Below are positions 12,190 through 24,480 of a stretch of DNA of 64,000 nt, piece by piece; position 1 is the first letter of the stretch; each line of letters begins with the position of its first letter. Position numbers and translations under genes: made by a program. Under the pieces are notes generated by a model. The model worked only from the letters and a program-made list of their open reading frames with translations, had not been told where the DNA came from and did not search any database. Origin of the DNA: Sphagnum magellanicum (taxonomy: Eukaryota > Streptophyta > Sphagnopsida > Sphagnales > Sphagnaceae); assembly GCA_021904315.1 (NCBI GenBank), contig CM038914.1, positions 6,014,001-6,078,000 of the forward strand, in the 5' to 3' direction.

Positions 12190-13430
12190 TGGTAAATAGT
12201 TAGATGGTCAACACACCTCCAACCTATTATGTCACCTATTTAATTATTTCTTAATTACCATCTTATTTATTTACATAAGTCTATTATCTACAATGTAAGA
12301 TGTCAAATTAAAAAATTGATAAAAGTTAACAATTTAATTATGAAGTTATAATCCATTAGTAAGGACTTGGTTTATCATCATGGAGGTGAGAGGTTCAATT
12401 TTTAATAATTGCAGGTTGATGCATAGTGGGTGGACCAATTTGGATGTCATGTAAGTTAATTTTGCAAAGTGATTGTCATTACAATGCCCATTTCTTTATA
12501 TAGATATTGAAATTTACTTAAAAGGACCTGGGTTTGAGAATCTAAACTTGAATATATATGTGATGCACAAAATTATTTTGTAAAATTTTAAAACTTGTAA
12601 AAGCCATGGACTTTCAAAATCGGAACTTATGGACTATACCTTTGGGTTTCATTTTTTTATGGACTTTGACATGGTCCATTGATTGATGTTGTATGTGTTA
12701 CGGATTTGAAATTAATTAGTTATCATATGAAGGAAGCTAAGGGGGGGGGGAATTTCATGATAATAATGGTAGGGTTATACTTATGAACTTTTGAGTAGGT
12801 TAAAAAATAGGGTTTTCCAAAAAGTCCATATTTTATTGAAGGAAGATGTGTTTTAGGCCATATTTGTAAACTTGTTAAAGGAAGAGAAACTTTATGGGTG
12901 CCAATAATGGCATGGAAAAAAACCATCCCACTTTACTTATAATCTTAAATGAAGAAAGGAAAAACGACCCAATTTTGGGCTTTTTAAAAGGTAATCATGT
13001 GTGGCAACTTGGTCCACCCAACCATGCATTGACCCTTGCCACCTATGTTCATGTTTAGGGGGCTAGGCTAGGTAGGTTAGGTTGGGTAGCTAGGTTAAGC
13101 TATTGCCTAACTACCTAACTTTCTTGACCTACCTATCACTATAATTTTAACTTTGAAAATAAATTTATAAACAAATTATTTTAATTTGACTAGTCAAATC
13201 ATCCATTGCCCCACTAGTCAAAATGGTTAATAAAAACAACCAATAAACATGTTAAAATTGACTTGTTCAGAATGATGGAGTTTTTTTTTATGAATGTCTA
13301 AATGGGGTGTTTTTTTATTATCCAAGTTTTTTTCACTACTAATTAATGTGAAAGAGGTATCATTAATGTTTTACATTAAAATTTGTTTTTTTTGGTTTCA
13401 GGTAATAGAATGCCCTTGACATTTCCATTT
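12190..13430. other. AT-rich intergenic DNA with a weak tRNA-like B box
   Basis: No gene is recognised. At about 12340-12420 an element with a GAGGTTCAAT box, preceded by a loosely A-box-like stretch, resembles other tRNA-like remnants in the window (46330-46400 minus and 63806-63875 plus), but support is weak. Confidence 0.3.
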
Positions 13431-13439
13431 CCAATAGCT

Positions 13440-14066
13440 CATTTAACCATGATATTAAACACTTCTCCCATTATGAGGAAAAGGTAAGGAGGGAGTAGGC
13501 ATCCCTACCTCATTCCTCTTTTGATTAGGGATGATGGAATCATGGAGCCATTTAAGCAAGTAGTTAATTATTTTTGCATTCAAAAAAAGGAATACGACCA
13601 TATCTATAAATTTTGTGGCCATCCCAAGCTTTTTCATAACAAGACCCAAATATTTCCTAAGCAACCTTATCATAGGCTTTTGCAAAATCAAGTTTAACGA
13701 AAATTATGTATTACTTAAAATATTTGACCCAATCTTATTTTTCATTTGTTAAGATTACATATTCAAGTATAAACCTCAAAGGAAGAAAGGTGGTTTGATT
13801 ACAATTAATCATGTCATAACAAATTGGTTGTAATTGAAGTTGGAACACCTTTGTATAAATTTTGTAAGTTGTATTCAAGAAGGAAATAGGCTTCCAATTT
13901 CTTAGTTGCTTGTTATCTCTAGCTTTGAATGTCAAAGTTATTAGGCCTTTCATAACACTTTTAGGAAATCTTCAAGTAGTAATAAAACTTTGGACCATTT
14001 TGAAGAAATCATCGTCAATAATATGCCAAAATCTAACATAAAATTCAATAATAATCTTGTTAGGGC
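13440..14066 (-). pseudogene. LINE (L1-like) reverse transcriptase fragment
   Basis: On the minus strand the frames read as a non-LTR retrotransposon reverse transcriptase. A segment with Ile-Glu-Phe-Tyr and Phe-Trp-His-Ile-Ile comes first, then Leu-Arg-Asn-Trp-Lys-Pro-Ile-Ser (the conserved WRPIS-type block), then Lys-Leu-Asp-Phe-Ala-Lys-Ala-Tyr-Asp-Lys in another frame (the catalytic-Asp block). Several frameshifts and stops make it dead. Its 5' continuation lies across the gypsy insertion at 31966-32264 and 33176-34420, in the correct order for one interrupted LINE. Confidence 0.75.
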
Positions 14067-14632
14067 AAGAGTGTCTCACATGTTAGGTGTGTTAGTTTAA
14101 ATGTTCAGTTATGTCCTAATTAATTAGGAATAAAATGGGTTAGTTAAGCTAATTAGATAATCTTGAACTAGTTCATGTGTGAATGGGGTTCAAAATATTT
14201 GTCATGGGATATAATCTCATTTTGTGTGACCTTAAATCACTTTTGGTGATTTGAAATTCCAGACCATAGTTTCTACTTTACAATTTTCTTTGTTGTACAA
14301 ATGTTTTAGTTTTCTATGTTTTAGGCTTGGATTCTTGCATTGTTGCAAGTGAGTCAATTTTTTGAATCACCAAAAATCTAGTTAGTTGGTTTTGTGATAC
14401 AACTCGACTAAAGTTGTTTTAGCATTGATTTTTTTTAGTTTTCTATTATGTGTGTGTTACGTATGGGAGTTTGGGTTAGTAGCAAGTGGTGTGTCGTTTG
14501 TTTTAGTTTCTATATTACAGGTTGGTTTTACAAGAGTTTTGTTCAAGTTGCAAATACCATTCGTTCATGGATCTTGGTTTACTTCTTGAGCTAAGGAAAC
14601 TCACTTAACAATTTTGATGTTTTTGTACCTAT

Positions 14633-15555
14633 TATCGCGTTCCCAAGTTCCTCGTAGACCCACTTGAGGGTCCAAGTATGCGGCAATGCGGAAGAAGTTG
14701 GAACTTGGAGCACGATCCCGACTTCCAGCACTAGAGGGGGTGAGAGGGGCGTGCTAGAAGTCCCGGGAAAGACTAGGAAGAATTGACAAGCTTACTCACT
14801 CACACGGGCCTGCATGAAACCACACGAAGTGGTTAGAACTCATTCTGGATCCCTTTGGTGTTGGGACAAACCACGGGCAACACGGACACACAAGACTCAC
14901 CACGGCCCGGACCTTGGGGGAAGCCACCACCTTCCCCCTTATAGTATACTATGTGACTCGCCGCGAGGGTGGCATCCAAATAGCCATTTTGTCCTGGGAC
15001 TCCCGGGACTCCCGCGTGGGAGTCCCGAAATCGCGCATTTTCGGGACTCCCACGATTTTGAAGCTTCATAACTTTCGGAGCAGACCTCCGATCGACTCGC
15101 CGTCTAAAGAAAAGTTGTAGGTCTCGTCGAGACCTTTCCAACGGTATGTCGCACGTTTTCTACAGCCAAGTATTTCGGGTCGATTCCTGACTTTTAATGG
15201 TTGGGAGTCAAATCTGGCGGAATCCCGGGAGTTCGACTCCCGGGCCTTCTTTTGGGCATAACTTGTGTTTCAGATGTCTAAATGAGCAATGCGAGCCCAT
15301 TTTGGACATCTACACTTCAAGACCTTTTCATTGATATAAAGAGCGCAACCAGCCATGGAGTTTTGACCCCTCAAAACGCTCTCTGAAGTTTCGGGAGTCC
15401 TTTTGGGACTTTAACTCACTTGGGAGTGTGAGGGTTCACTCCCTCACACTCTTTGCACTCCCGGGAGCATGTGATATGACTCCCGGGTCTACTTATAGGC
15501 CTGCAACCTTGCAACCCCCTTGCCTTGGTCGCGAGCCAAGGCTAGGGTTGCGACA
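14633..15555 (+). mobile_element. Solo LTR A
   Basis: A 923-bp solo LTR flanked by a perfect 5-bp target duplication (CCTAT at 14628-14632 and 15556-15560). It aligns end to end with the LTRs at 18431-19270, 32265-33175 and, inverted, 51326-52275. The 3' end is GCGACA; the 5' end is TATCGCG where sister copies have TGRCGC-like starts. It keeps many CpG sites and many GGGAGT/ACTCCC words that form short palindromes. No internal retroelement sequence adjoins it, so it is an LTR-LTR recombination remnant. Confidence 0.88.
14937..14951 (+). promoter_or_regulatory. Candidate TATA-type core promoter in solo LTR A
   Basis: The sequence CCTTATAGTATAC follows a conserved block and is preserved in similar form in all four solo LTRs, which suggests function in the ancestral LTR, probably the U3 TATA region. 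This is inferred from conservation and position. Confidence 0.3.
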
Positions 15556-15647
15556 CCTATTTTCGTGTACAACTCCTTTGGGAATTGAACCCAAACATGG
15601 TCTAATCCCTAGACTTAAGAGGTTGCATGAAAAGACCAAAAATGTTT

Positions 15648-15682
15648 CCAAAAAAAAAAAAAACACACACACACACACACAC
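15648..15682. repeat. Poly(A) followed by (CA)n microsatellite
   Basis: A run of about 14 A residues is followed by roughly 11 CA units in the leader of gypsy copy 1. It is a simple sequence repeat. Confidence 0.9.
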
Positions 15683-16039
15683 GAGGAGTGCCCTTGGTTT
15701 GGGCACAAGAGGACCCCTTTGTGTTCTCTTGCTTTTATTTTTTTATCTCTCCTCTCTCTCACTGCCACTACCACCACCCAAAAATGTCGAGTGCTTCAAG
15801 CTCCCGAACTTTGGTTGTTTGTTGGCAAAGTATGGAAGGAAAGCAAGGAAGGTTCACCCCCCTTCATGTGGTCCTTATTGTTTGAAGGAAAAAACAACAA
15901 CAATAGGGAGGGGTGGGTCCCAATTGTCGCCCTCCTTGTGGTCTCCTTCGGAAAGTGTTCGCGCGCCACGCAAAGAGTGCGGAGCTCCCCTCCCCAATTG
16001 TGTTTTCGGCAGCTTGCGGTGAGGTGCTATAACTATAAT

Positions 16040-16130
16040 AGAACAAGAAAGGAAAAAGAAAAAGAAGGAAAGGAGAAAGAGGCGAGGAAGAAGGAGGAAG
16101 AATAAGAATAATAATTTTAAAAAAAAAGTA
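16040..16130 (+). repeat. Purine-rich tract in the gypsy leader
   Basis: About 90 bases of almost pure A and G upstream of gag in copy 1. Copy 2 has a similar GA/AAG-rich tract at about 47385-47460 in the equivalent position, so it belongs to the element. The true plus-strand primer site is normally near the 3' LTR, so this is probably not the functional polypurine tract. Confidence 0.55.
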
Positions 16131-18430
16131 GAACGGGTGGTAGTGGAGAGAACTTAGCTCCAATTGCCATCATTAGGAGTTCAAGCTCTCTTATGAACCT
16201 TTAAGGTTTGAGCGAAGGTTCGCGTGCCTCAAGGGAGGGTCGGAATAAGAAGGTCAAGGGGGTCCAATCTGGACCTCTCCTTTTATTTTTCATTTTTTTC
16301 CAATTTCCCCAACTTGGGTTGTAGGTTTAACATTAATATGAACTTGCCAACATTTTTATTTTATTTATTTGTTTGTTCATCCATTTGAAATATTTCATCC
16401 AAATTTTGGATGAAAAAAATCATCCATCTAACTAGGGGTAGTTAATGGGTGAACAAGGGTTAATGATCATGTGGGTAGGCTAACAAGCAAACAACCCACC
16501 TATGAACATACACTAGACAGTTTGACCTTTAAAATCGGATAGAAAATTCATTTTTATTTTCATTTTGGAATTTTCATTTTGAATTTATTTAGAAATTCAT
16601 ATGTTTTGCATATGGAGTCAAATTAACAAAGTGTTTACATTATTAAGTTCTTGGAGAAGAGGATTATATGCATGAAAAGCTCCAAAAGTGCAGAAGTTTT
16701 GGAGACAAAAAGTTTTGGAGGCTAGAGGTTGATTTGGCAATTGTGGAATTATTTGCAATTCAATTTTGGGAATTCAATTCTCACCCATATGAAGGTGGAA
16801 TCAAAAGTTTTTTGTGACAATTAATTCCTAGTGAGGAGCATTTGTAGCCTAGGAGTTTTCAATTCAATTAGAGATAGGCACTTTTGGAAGCTTATTTTAA
16901 GACATTGGGCGATATGTGACCAACATTTTCATACCAAATATTTGGTGGTTCAGCATTATGCTAGTGAGTCATATTTTTTGCAACTTATAGGTGGTGGAAT
17001 GTTACACCATCAACAAATGCGAAGGATTTGAATTCATGTTATGATTGTTAGGTGGGAATCACAAAAGTGGAGGTTTATGTTGCATGAGTTGTGCATTTCC
17101 ATTCGTGTTTGTTAGGTTGTGCTTGTTGCCTATTAACATGTTAGTTGGGTTGTCATACGCTTTTAGGGGGTAAGGGGATTACCAAGGTGTGTGCCATTCA
17201 GCTACAACATGGGGGTGAACACATGTTTTCAAGTTGATTTTTTGGTAGTTTGTGCTTACTATTAAGTGTGAAATTTCAAATGAAAGGTTATGTGCCTTCA
17301 CATGTGTGCCATTATTGCTACAATGAGGTTGGGGGTTGTGATTGGTGTGGTTAATGGTCGAGCATGGGACAAAGTTCCCACCCAATCCTAATCATTGAAC
17401 ATGTCCTATTTGATTCATGGTTTCTTCAAACATGTTGATTAGGTTTTAGTCAAGGTTTAGGGTGTATTGGAAATCACAGTTGCAAACAAATTTATATTTG
17501 ATCACCAAGTTGTCCCATTGCTTCTTGTTGTGGTGAGATTGGGTTGATGACTAGTAAACCACCTTTTTGTGTTCACATTGTGCCTTAGTTTGTTGGCCCT
17601 ATGATTTTTTTTATGGGTGCAGGTGCCCTAACCATATAGGTGCAATAAACTTGGGTTCAATTATGAAGTTTATGTTTTGGGGGTCTGGTTAAGCCACAAC
17701 AAGTTCAACATCCTTGTAGATTTAGTTTGAGCCATCGCAAATGTATCATCCTTTTGTGATTGGATTTTTGGGGGGATACCCAAGTTAGGGTTAGTGTTCA
17801 TCATGGAGGTGACATAAGATTTAAAGGACAAGGACACTGTTACTAGTGGTTTCACCAGGCAAGGGGTGCGGTTCAGACCACCCACACCACTTTCATCATC
17901 ATCTAAGGGAGATTCTTCAGATTTGAAAATAATTTTTTCTCCAAGGGTTGTCACCCCACCACTGTTGTGGGATATGGAGGAGATGCATGGAGCCACCAAA
18001 AGGTTTTGTCGATATTCAAGGATGGTTAGCACCATTGAGTTGGATGATTTCATCTAGAAGTTTGACAATTGGTGTGATATGCAACAAAAATGCATAATCC
18101 TTAGCTATTCACACCCTTCATGGCATGGAAGGGTTTGTTTCAACATTTGGAGGGGCCACCTATGGATGATTATCATCAATTCAAACATGCCCATGAGATT
18201 TAGATTGAGGAGTGGTGATTATATTAGTCTCCCAATTATGTTTTTATCATTACGAAAATTGTGGCCCCAGGTGGTGTAACGACAATTCCTAACATTAGTT
18301 TGGCAAAATGGAAACAGTAGTGCCATTGGTAGTGGAGGCATTGGAAGTGGTGGAATTATCGGGAGTGGTGGTGTAAGGGCATCCATGAGGTCCATTACCT
18401 ATATTTAACCTAGTTGTGGAATTCTTCCAT

Positions 18431-19270
18431 TGGCGCACCCCCAAGTTCCTTAATGGACTCAAACTTGAGTCCAAATTGAAAACAACGGAAAAGTAAGGAG
18501 TCGGGGCACGCTCCCTAGCTCGCAACATTTTGAGGGGTAGAGGGGTGTGCTGGAGTTCCGGGATGGGAGTAGGAAGACTGACAAGCATCAACTATTCACA
18601 CGGACCTGCACAAAACTAACACAAGGTGATTAGTGCATAATTGGAGCACTTTTGGTGCTAGGATGAGCCACGGGCAAACTCGGATTCACAAGACTCACCA
18701 CGACTCGGACTTGGGGGAAGCCACCACCTTCCCCCTTATAGTATACTCTGTGCCTCTCCATGAGGCCCACATCCAAATGGTTTTTTGTCCCAGGATTCCC
18801 AAGTGGGAGTCCCGAAATTGCCAAAATTAAGACTCTTGCGACTTTGGGGCCCCATAACTTTATGTGCAGACCTTCGATTGAGATGAGGTTTGAAACAAAG
18901 TTATAGCCCTCGTTAAGACCTTTCCAACAATATGTTGCATGCCACCTTCATGCAAGGAAATCGGGTTGATTCCTGACTTTTAATGGTCGGGAATCAAACT
19001 GCCAATTTGACTCCCGACCCTTCTTTTGGCCATAACTTATGTTTTAGATGTCCAAATGGGTCATGCGAGCCCATTTTAGACATTTAGGTTTCAATAACTT
19101 TTCAATGGTATGAATAACTTCTCAATCCATTAGGTTTTGACCCTTACAATCACTCTCTGAACATTCAGGAGTCCACTTGGACTCCAACACTCAACATGGG
19201 AGTTCACTTGGGAGTGTGAAGGTTCTTTCCTTCACACTCTGGTCACGAGCCCAAGGCTAGGGTTGCAACA
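18431..19270 (+). mobile_element. Solo LTR B
   Basis: An 840-bp solo LTR of the same family as LTR A, starting TGGCGCACCC and ending GCAACA, flanked by a perfect 5-bp duplication TCCAT (18426-18430 and 19271-19275). It sits inside gag of gypsy copy 1. Most CpG positions kept in LTR A are TG or CA here, so it is probably older than A. Confidence 0.9.
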
Positions 19271-19388
19271 TCCATGAAATCTAATGGATTTACCAAGGGG
19301 TTAGAACTAAGAAACTCCAGAGTTTGCAAAATTTCTAACATAAGCCCCATGAAAGTTTGTGAAAAGCCTTTGCACGGATGCATAGATT

Positions 19389-22300
19389 CACTAGAAGAAA
19401 AACATGTATTTTCGACTGCTCTTTGTGACTAAATTTTAGTCGCAAGAGACATTTTGCAACTAAAATCCTTTTAGTCGCCTAAGACAAGTCGCATGTGAAA
19501 ACTAGTCGCAAATGACAAAGAGTATAAAGTCAACAAATACATTTCATCCTTTGACTCCATTGTATACGTATTATCACATGCGACTAATATGCGACTATTT
19601 TGGTCACAATTCAAGGCAAATCATGTGCTGCCACGTGTTTTAATATATGATTATTTATATTATTATTATTATTATTTTGAAATAATCTAAGACGTTCAAT
19701 TCAAAGACTTGGATGATCTTATATTATGGCACGTGGACCAATGTAAATATGCCACGTGGCATTAAAAAAAATTAATAAAAATATTAATATTAGGTTGGTA
19801 GGTACATAAATAGGTGCCTACAATCCTTCCCTACCTACCTACCTACCTACCTAGGTAAAATAGTAAATAAGTAGGTTCTACCTTCCTAGGCTAAATACCT
19901 ACTCATATAAGTAGGTACTTAAGTAGGTAGGTACATAGGCTAACCTAGATGGGTAGGTCAAACTAGGTGTCTACCTAGCTAGATAGATAAGTAGGTTGGG
20001 GAGGTATGTACTTTAGAATTGTGCATTATTTGTTTTTTTGTTTTGGGTTGAGCCTTTTGATTAGCTCATCCCATGTGCACAAACTTCTTAATGTGAAATT
20101 GCATAGGCACACCCCTTTGTTTATATAGTGTTCAAAATAGGAATGGAGAACAAACAATATGGGATAAGTTTTGAAGTTGCAACTTCCTTACAAACTAAGT
20201 TGTAATTCCAAAACTTTCTTCATCCCTTATTTTCTAGGGTTTTTAGATTTTTAAACAATTCAAGTACTAGATAATTAAATAATCATTTAATTCATAATGA
20301 TGAAATTTACATATATTTAAATTATAAACTATACACTACAAATATTCATTATTCATTATCAATTACTTAAATAAGTAATACCTTCTTCATATTTGACAAA
20401 CTAACTATCTAGTTATTCACAAGTTATTAATACATAACTCATAAATAATAAAATATTTAAAAATATTTAATTACTTTTTAGAATCTGATTGAGCTATATA
20501 TAATATAATTAATATGAAATTAATTTAATGGTTATGATTTAAAATTAAATATTTTAAATATTTATTTTAAAATTATATATAATGAATTAAAAATTGTTAT
20601 TAGAAAGTAAATTCTTACACAAAATTTTGAAGAATTATTATTCAACTAATTACATTATTTATTGTATAATAACATTTATTTTTGTAAAAATTATTAGAGG
20701 TCAAATAATTTTTTTCTCTTGGTAATCATTAACTATAAATACAATAACTTGTTAAACATAACATTAATTTTCATAATTACTATAAAATTACTATAAAATA
20801 TTTATCATAGATTATTAATCAGAAACTTTTTAAAGATAATATTATTGTATAATAATTCGTGAAATTAAAATCAGTAAAATAATTATTCTAACTACACTAT
20901 AATTTTTTCCAAATTTTTAATTCAGGTTTGAAGTTATAAATTAAAGAGTGTGAATAATTATGTTCAATTAGAAAATAATTATGCACATACTAATTAATTT
21001 TTATATGAAGTAAATTACAATGATTTTAAAGTAATGTCACATTAATTTAATTAATTAATTTCTTCTAACATAATAATATAAATTATATAATATACAAATC
21101 TATGTCATAAAAATAATTATTTACTGTCACTTAGATTTAATAAACATAATCATTTATAATTATTTATAAAAGTGATTTATTATGGATAGCACTAGTAGAA
21201 AAAACCCTTGAAATTCAATCAATAATTTTTTGAATTAAAATATAAATTTAAGATTCCAAAATAGTAATTCAGAATTCAAATATTAGTTTTTAGAAGTTTT
21301 TAGAAGTTAAATAAGAAATTTCAGAATTGAAATGTTAATTTTCAGATTCAAATAATAATATTCAAAATTAAAATTTGCATTTGAAGACTTAATTAGTAAT
21401 TTTCTAAATTGAAATATTAATTCTAAGAATCCAAAATAATAATTTGGAATTCCAATTTCAACTTTCAAGTCAAATAATTTCTTAAAATTTAAATTTTAAA
21501 CTTCAAAATTCAAATATCAAATTTCAAGTTGAAATAAAAATATTTAAAATCAAGTTGCCAATTTTTAGAGTCAATAAAGTTTTTAAAATTGAAATAATAA
21601 TTTAGAATTCAAATATCAGTTTTTAGATCAAATAAGTTTTTTGAATTTAAATAGCAATTTTCAGAATTGAAATGTTAATTTTCATATTCAAATAACAATA
21701 TTCAAAATTGAACTGTCCATTTTTAGAGTCAATTACTAATTTTCAGACTTGAAGTATTAATTTTGAAAATCTAAAATAATAATTTGGATCTAAATTTCAG
21801 GTTCGAATTAAATGATTATTTAAAATATAAAATTCATATTCACATAAAAATATTCAAAATTAAATGGAATATTCAAATTAATCGATTTTTATGATCAATT
21901 ATAATTTTCTGAATTGAAATACTAATTTTTGGATTCGAAAATATTAATTTAGAATTCAAAATCAATTTTTAGATCAAATCAGTCTTTTTGAATTGAAAAT
22001 ATCATATTCAATCAAAATTTTCAAATTCAAATAATGTTTTAAACAATTGAAATAACAATTTTCAGATTCAAATACCAAGTTTCAAATTTTAATAAAATTT
22101 TTAAAAAGTTAAAATAACATTTTTTTCATAATTGAAATATCAATATTCATATTTGAATAAAAAAATTCAAAGTTCAAATATTAATTTTGCGATTCATTAT
22201 ATGAACAATATACATATGTATGCATATATATATAATTTTAGTACATACATTAAAATATACCCGTATGTCATTGTAGAATACCTTTAGGATGCAATTAATT

Positions 22301-22536
22301 TGGTGACTATTATGACTAATGGGACATATCAACCTATTAATGGATGAGAATAAATGTAAAATTGATGTAACCAATAGGATGAAATTTTTAATAGTTGCAT
22401 CATAGTTGTAAAAATGACCAAAATAGTTGAAAGTTGGTCTTGTAGTTGCAAATATTCTCAAATCTAGTCGCAAACGACTATAAGTCGCATGTAGTCGTAA
22501 ATTGACTAGTTACATTTTGGCTGATTTCTACTAGTG
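19389..22536. mobile_element. CACTA-type non-autonomous DNA transposon 1
   Basis: A 3148-bp element. Its ends are CACTAGAAGAAA and, complemented, CACTAGTAGAAA, with a perfect 3-bp duplication ATT (19386-19388 and 22537-22539). CACTA/EnSpm elements have CACTA termini, 3-bp duplications and subterminal repeats; here the subterminal word is TTTAGTCGCA/GTCGCA and complements, clustered in the first 200 and last 100 bases. The interior is very AT-rich with no transposase. It includes a TAGG tract near 19795-20000 and a degenerate tandem array at 21200-22190. An internal CACTAGTAGAAAAAA at 21190 could be the end of another element. It interrupts gag of gypsy copy 1. Confidence 0.88.
21200..22190. 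repeat. Degenerate short tandem array inside CACTA element 1
   Basis: About 1 kb of repeating AT-rich words such as AATTCAAATATCAATTTT, CAGATTCAAATAA and GAATTGAAATATTAAT, spaced roughly 20-35 bases apart and strongly diverged. No open frame. It begins next to an internal CACTA-like terminus at 21190. Confidence 0.65.
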
Positions 22537-23639
22537 ATTGATCATGGTGACACAAGGTGTCACAAAAGCCGAAGTAGTCCGGTTTTGGTACAGGGTCGTA
22601 GACAAGGAGCTTAAGCGTCGAATGCGGGATGCCATTTTGTTACAACCTACCCAACCGACTTTAGCTAGTGTGTTTTAATTATCGAAAAGGATTAAGATGA
22701 ACATGGTGGAGGAACAAGTGGTCACCCTTGGGTTCAATAAGGAAAACCCAAGGAATTATTTAACACCATCATGCCAACAATCATGAAGTCAGCCCATTAA
22801 AGTTGCACCACCCAAGGCCAAGAAGGCTAAACCAGATTCAAATGATGGTTCCACATCCTATTCAATAGAACAAGGTGGAAAGGACAAATGTTGGAGGTGT
22901 GGTGGGCTTCACAAGAAAAATGACTATCCCAATCCACCACAAGCCACAATTTCCAACCCTAATCCTAGCCAGCCATGTTCCCATTGTCATGCATATGGGC
23001 ATGATGTTGATCATTGTTTCACATGATTTCACCCAAAATTACGGTAAGGCCAATCATAGAACACTAATGCTAGTAAAGGCCAAGGTTTTGGGAAGGGTTA
23101 AAAGGGGAAAGGTGTGACCAACAAAGGGCTAGCCACCAAGCCAGCTCAAGGCCAACCCAACACCATGGAGGTTAGGTTTGCTCGATTGGAGGCTTTAGTC
23201 ACAAGCATGGCGACCTAAGTGAAATATACTACATCTGGGCCAGGGAAGGTTAAGGATAGGGAAGATGACCAATCATATGGGTTGGATGCAGATCAAGGAT
23301 TCTTTTGTGGAACTGGTTTTTCGAGATTAATGGCACCAAATGAAATGATGCCACATATGTCAAAAGATCATGAGTCATGGGCAATAGATGATGGAAACCA
23401 TGTTATGGTTCCAAATTTTAATGAGATGATTTCCATAATTACACGTGAAAAAAACTAGTATGTGGGTGCTAGAACCACGAGGTGCTGATGAAAGATTAAA
23501 TCCTCAGCATGGTGAGGCTCAACGTCAAGTGTAGCTCCCATAATCATTTGTGTTAACAAACATTATTCCCAATCCCATTAGGGCATCAATTTTGGGTGGA
23601 ATGTTAAGGAAAGTGCCAGTTCTATTTTTAGGTCCAAGG

Positions 23640-24480
23640 CGCCCATAGGTTTGATGAAGATGGTCAAAGCAGTGTGTCAAGCACCATTGTTCCCTATTGA
23701 GACATTGGCCCTTTCAGGTATTCAACTAGTAGTAATGTTTCGTTTGGCAGCCACATTATGTGAAAATGGTGGAACACTTGAGGTGATGGTTAGGTTGGAG
23801 GACACTTTTGTGCTTCCTATAATTCCCCATCCAATTTTTGAGGCCAACGGCAGGAAGGTGTCCAAGGTTCAACTTGAATCTTGGCATATGGTTATGCCCA
23901 AACTTCATGACTTTCCAAAACAGCCAGCCATTGATTGAGCCAATGTTATCCCTAGGGTTGTGGTTGTGCACAATGAAGGAGTGGTTCAATTAAGGGGGGC
24001 ATTAGCACGTTGGTACCAACCTTTTAAAGTGTTGTTAGATTATGGTACTTGACCATTGATGTTGGGCAAAGTTGTTGTTGATGGTCTTGGATTAACGAAT
24101 GTTGATCTTGACCCATGCCCATATCACATTTTGACATCCATGGGTGGGTTAGAAAAAACACGAAGGTTAACCAAGCAAGAAATTGTGATCCAGGTTAATC
24201 CCAACAAGCTAGTAGACTACACTATTATGTGAGTTGGAGTAATGGTCACACATGTTATGTCCAATGTTGTGTTGGTTAGAGGTGTGGTGTTATACCCCCT
24301 AGGGGTTACCATTGATTTTTGGGAGGAAATTGCATACCACCATCCAAGCTGGCAAACAGGAGCTAGCCATAAGGCTTTATTGACAATGAGATTCATGCAA
24401 GGGCAATTAGGAAAATCTAAAAAATCAACTATGTTGGCTAGATTTTCAAGCCTTCCACATGGATTTGAGTTGTTGGAGGG
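23640..24480 (+). pseudogene. Gypsy copy 1 gag-pol linker and aspartic protease
   Basis: Broken plus-strand frames bridge gag and the methyltransferase. At about 24027-24065 the translation reads Val-Leu-Leu-Asp-Tyr-Gly-Thr, a stop, then Pro-Leu-Met-Leu-Gly: the retroviral-type protease core with the usual Asp-Ser-Gly changed to Asp-Tyr-Gly. The following segment to 24480 aligns with copy 2 around 52440-52640. The protease would have cut the polyprotein; this copy cannot. Confidence 0.6.

Larger units (their letters stand above)
17803..23220 (+). pseudogene. gag of gypsy copy 1, interrupted twice
   Basis: Gag coding remains start at the ATG at 17803; codon 5 is a stop here and also in copy 2, and the frame matches copy 2 from 49391. 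Gag runs to 18430, is cut by solo LTR B, resumes at 19271-19388, is cut by a CACTA element, and resumes at 22537. Removing the insertions and one copy of each target duplication restores the reading frame at both junctions. The nucleocapsid end has a first CCHC knuckle at 22889-22930 whose last Cys is replaced by Tyr, and an intact second knuckle (C-x2-C-x4-H-x4-C) at 22976-23017. Several in-frame stops make it non-functional. Gag would form the particle and bind the RNA. Confidence 0.82.

Noticed and set aside
14633..15555. Solo LTR A as the 5' LTR of gypsy copy 1
   Set aside because: It has its own exact 5-bp target duplication inside the leader, and sister LTRs lie in gag and in the LINE, so it is a different family.
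15428..16105. 225-codon plus-strand open frame
   Set aside because: Crosses the edge of solo LTR A, a microsatellite and a purine tract; composition is repeat-driven.
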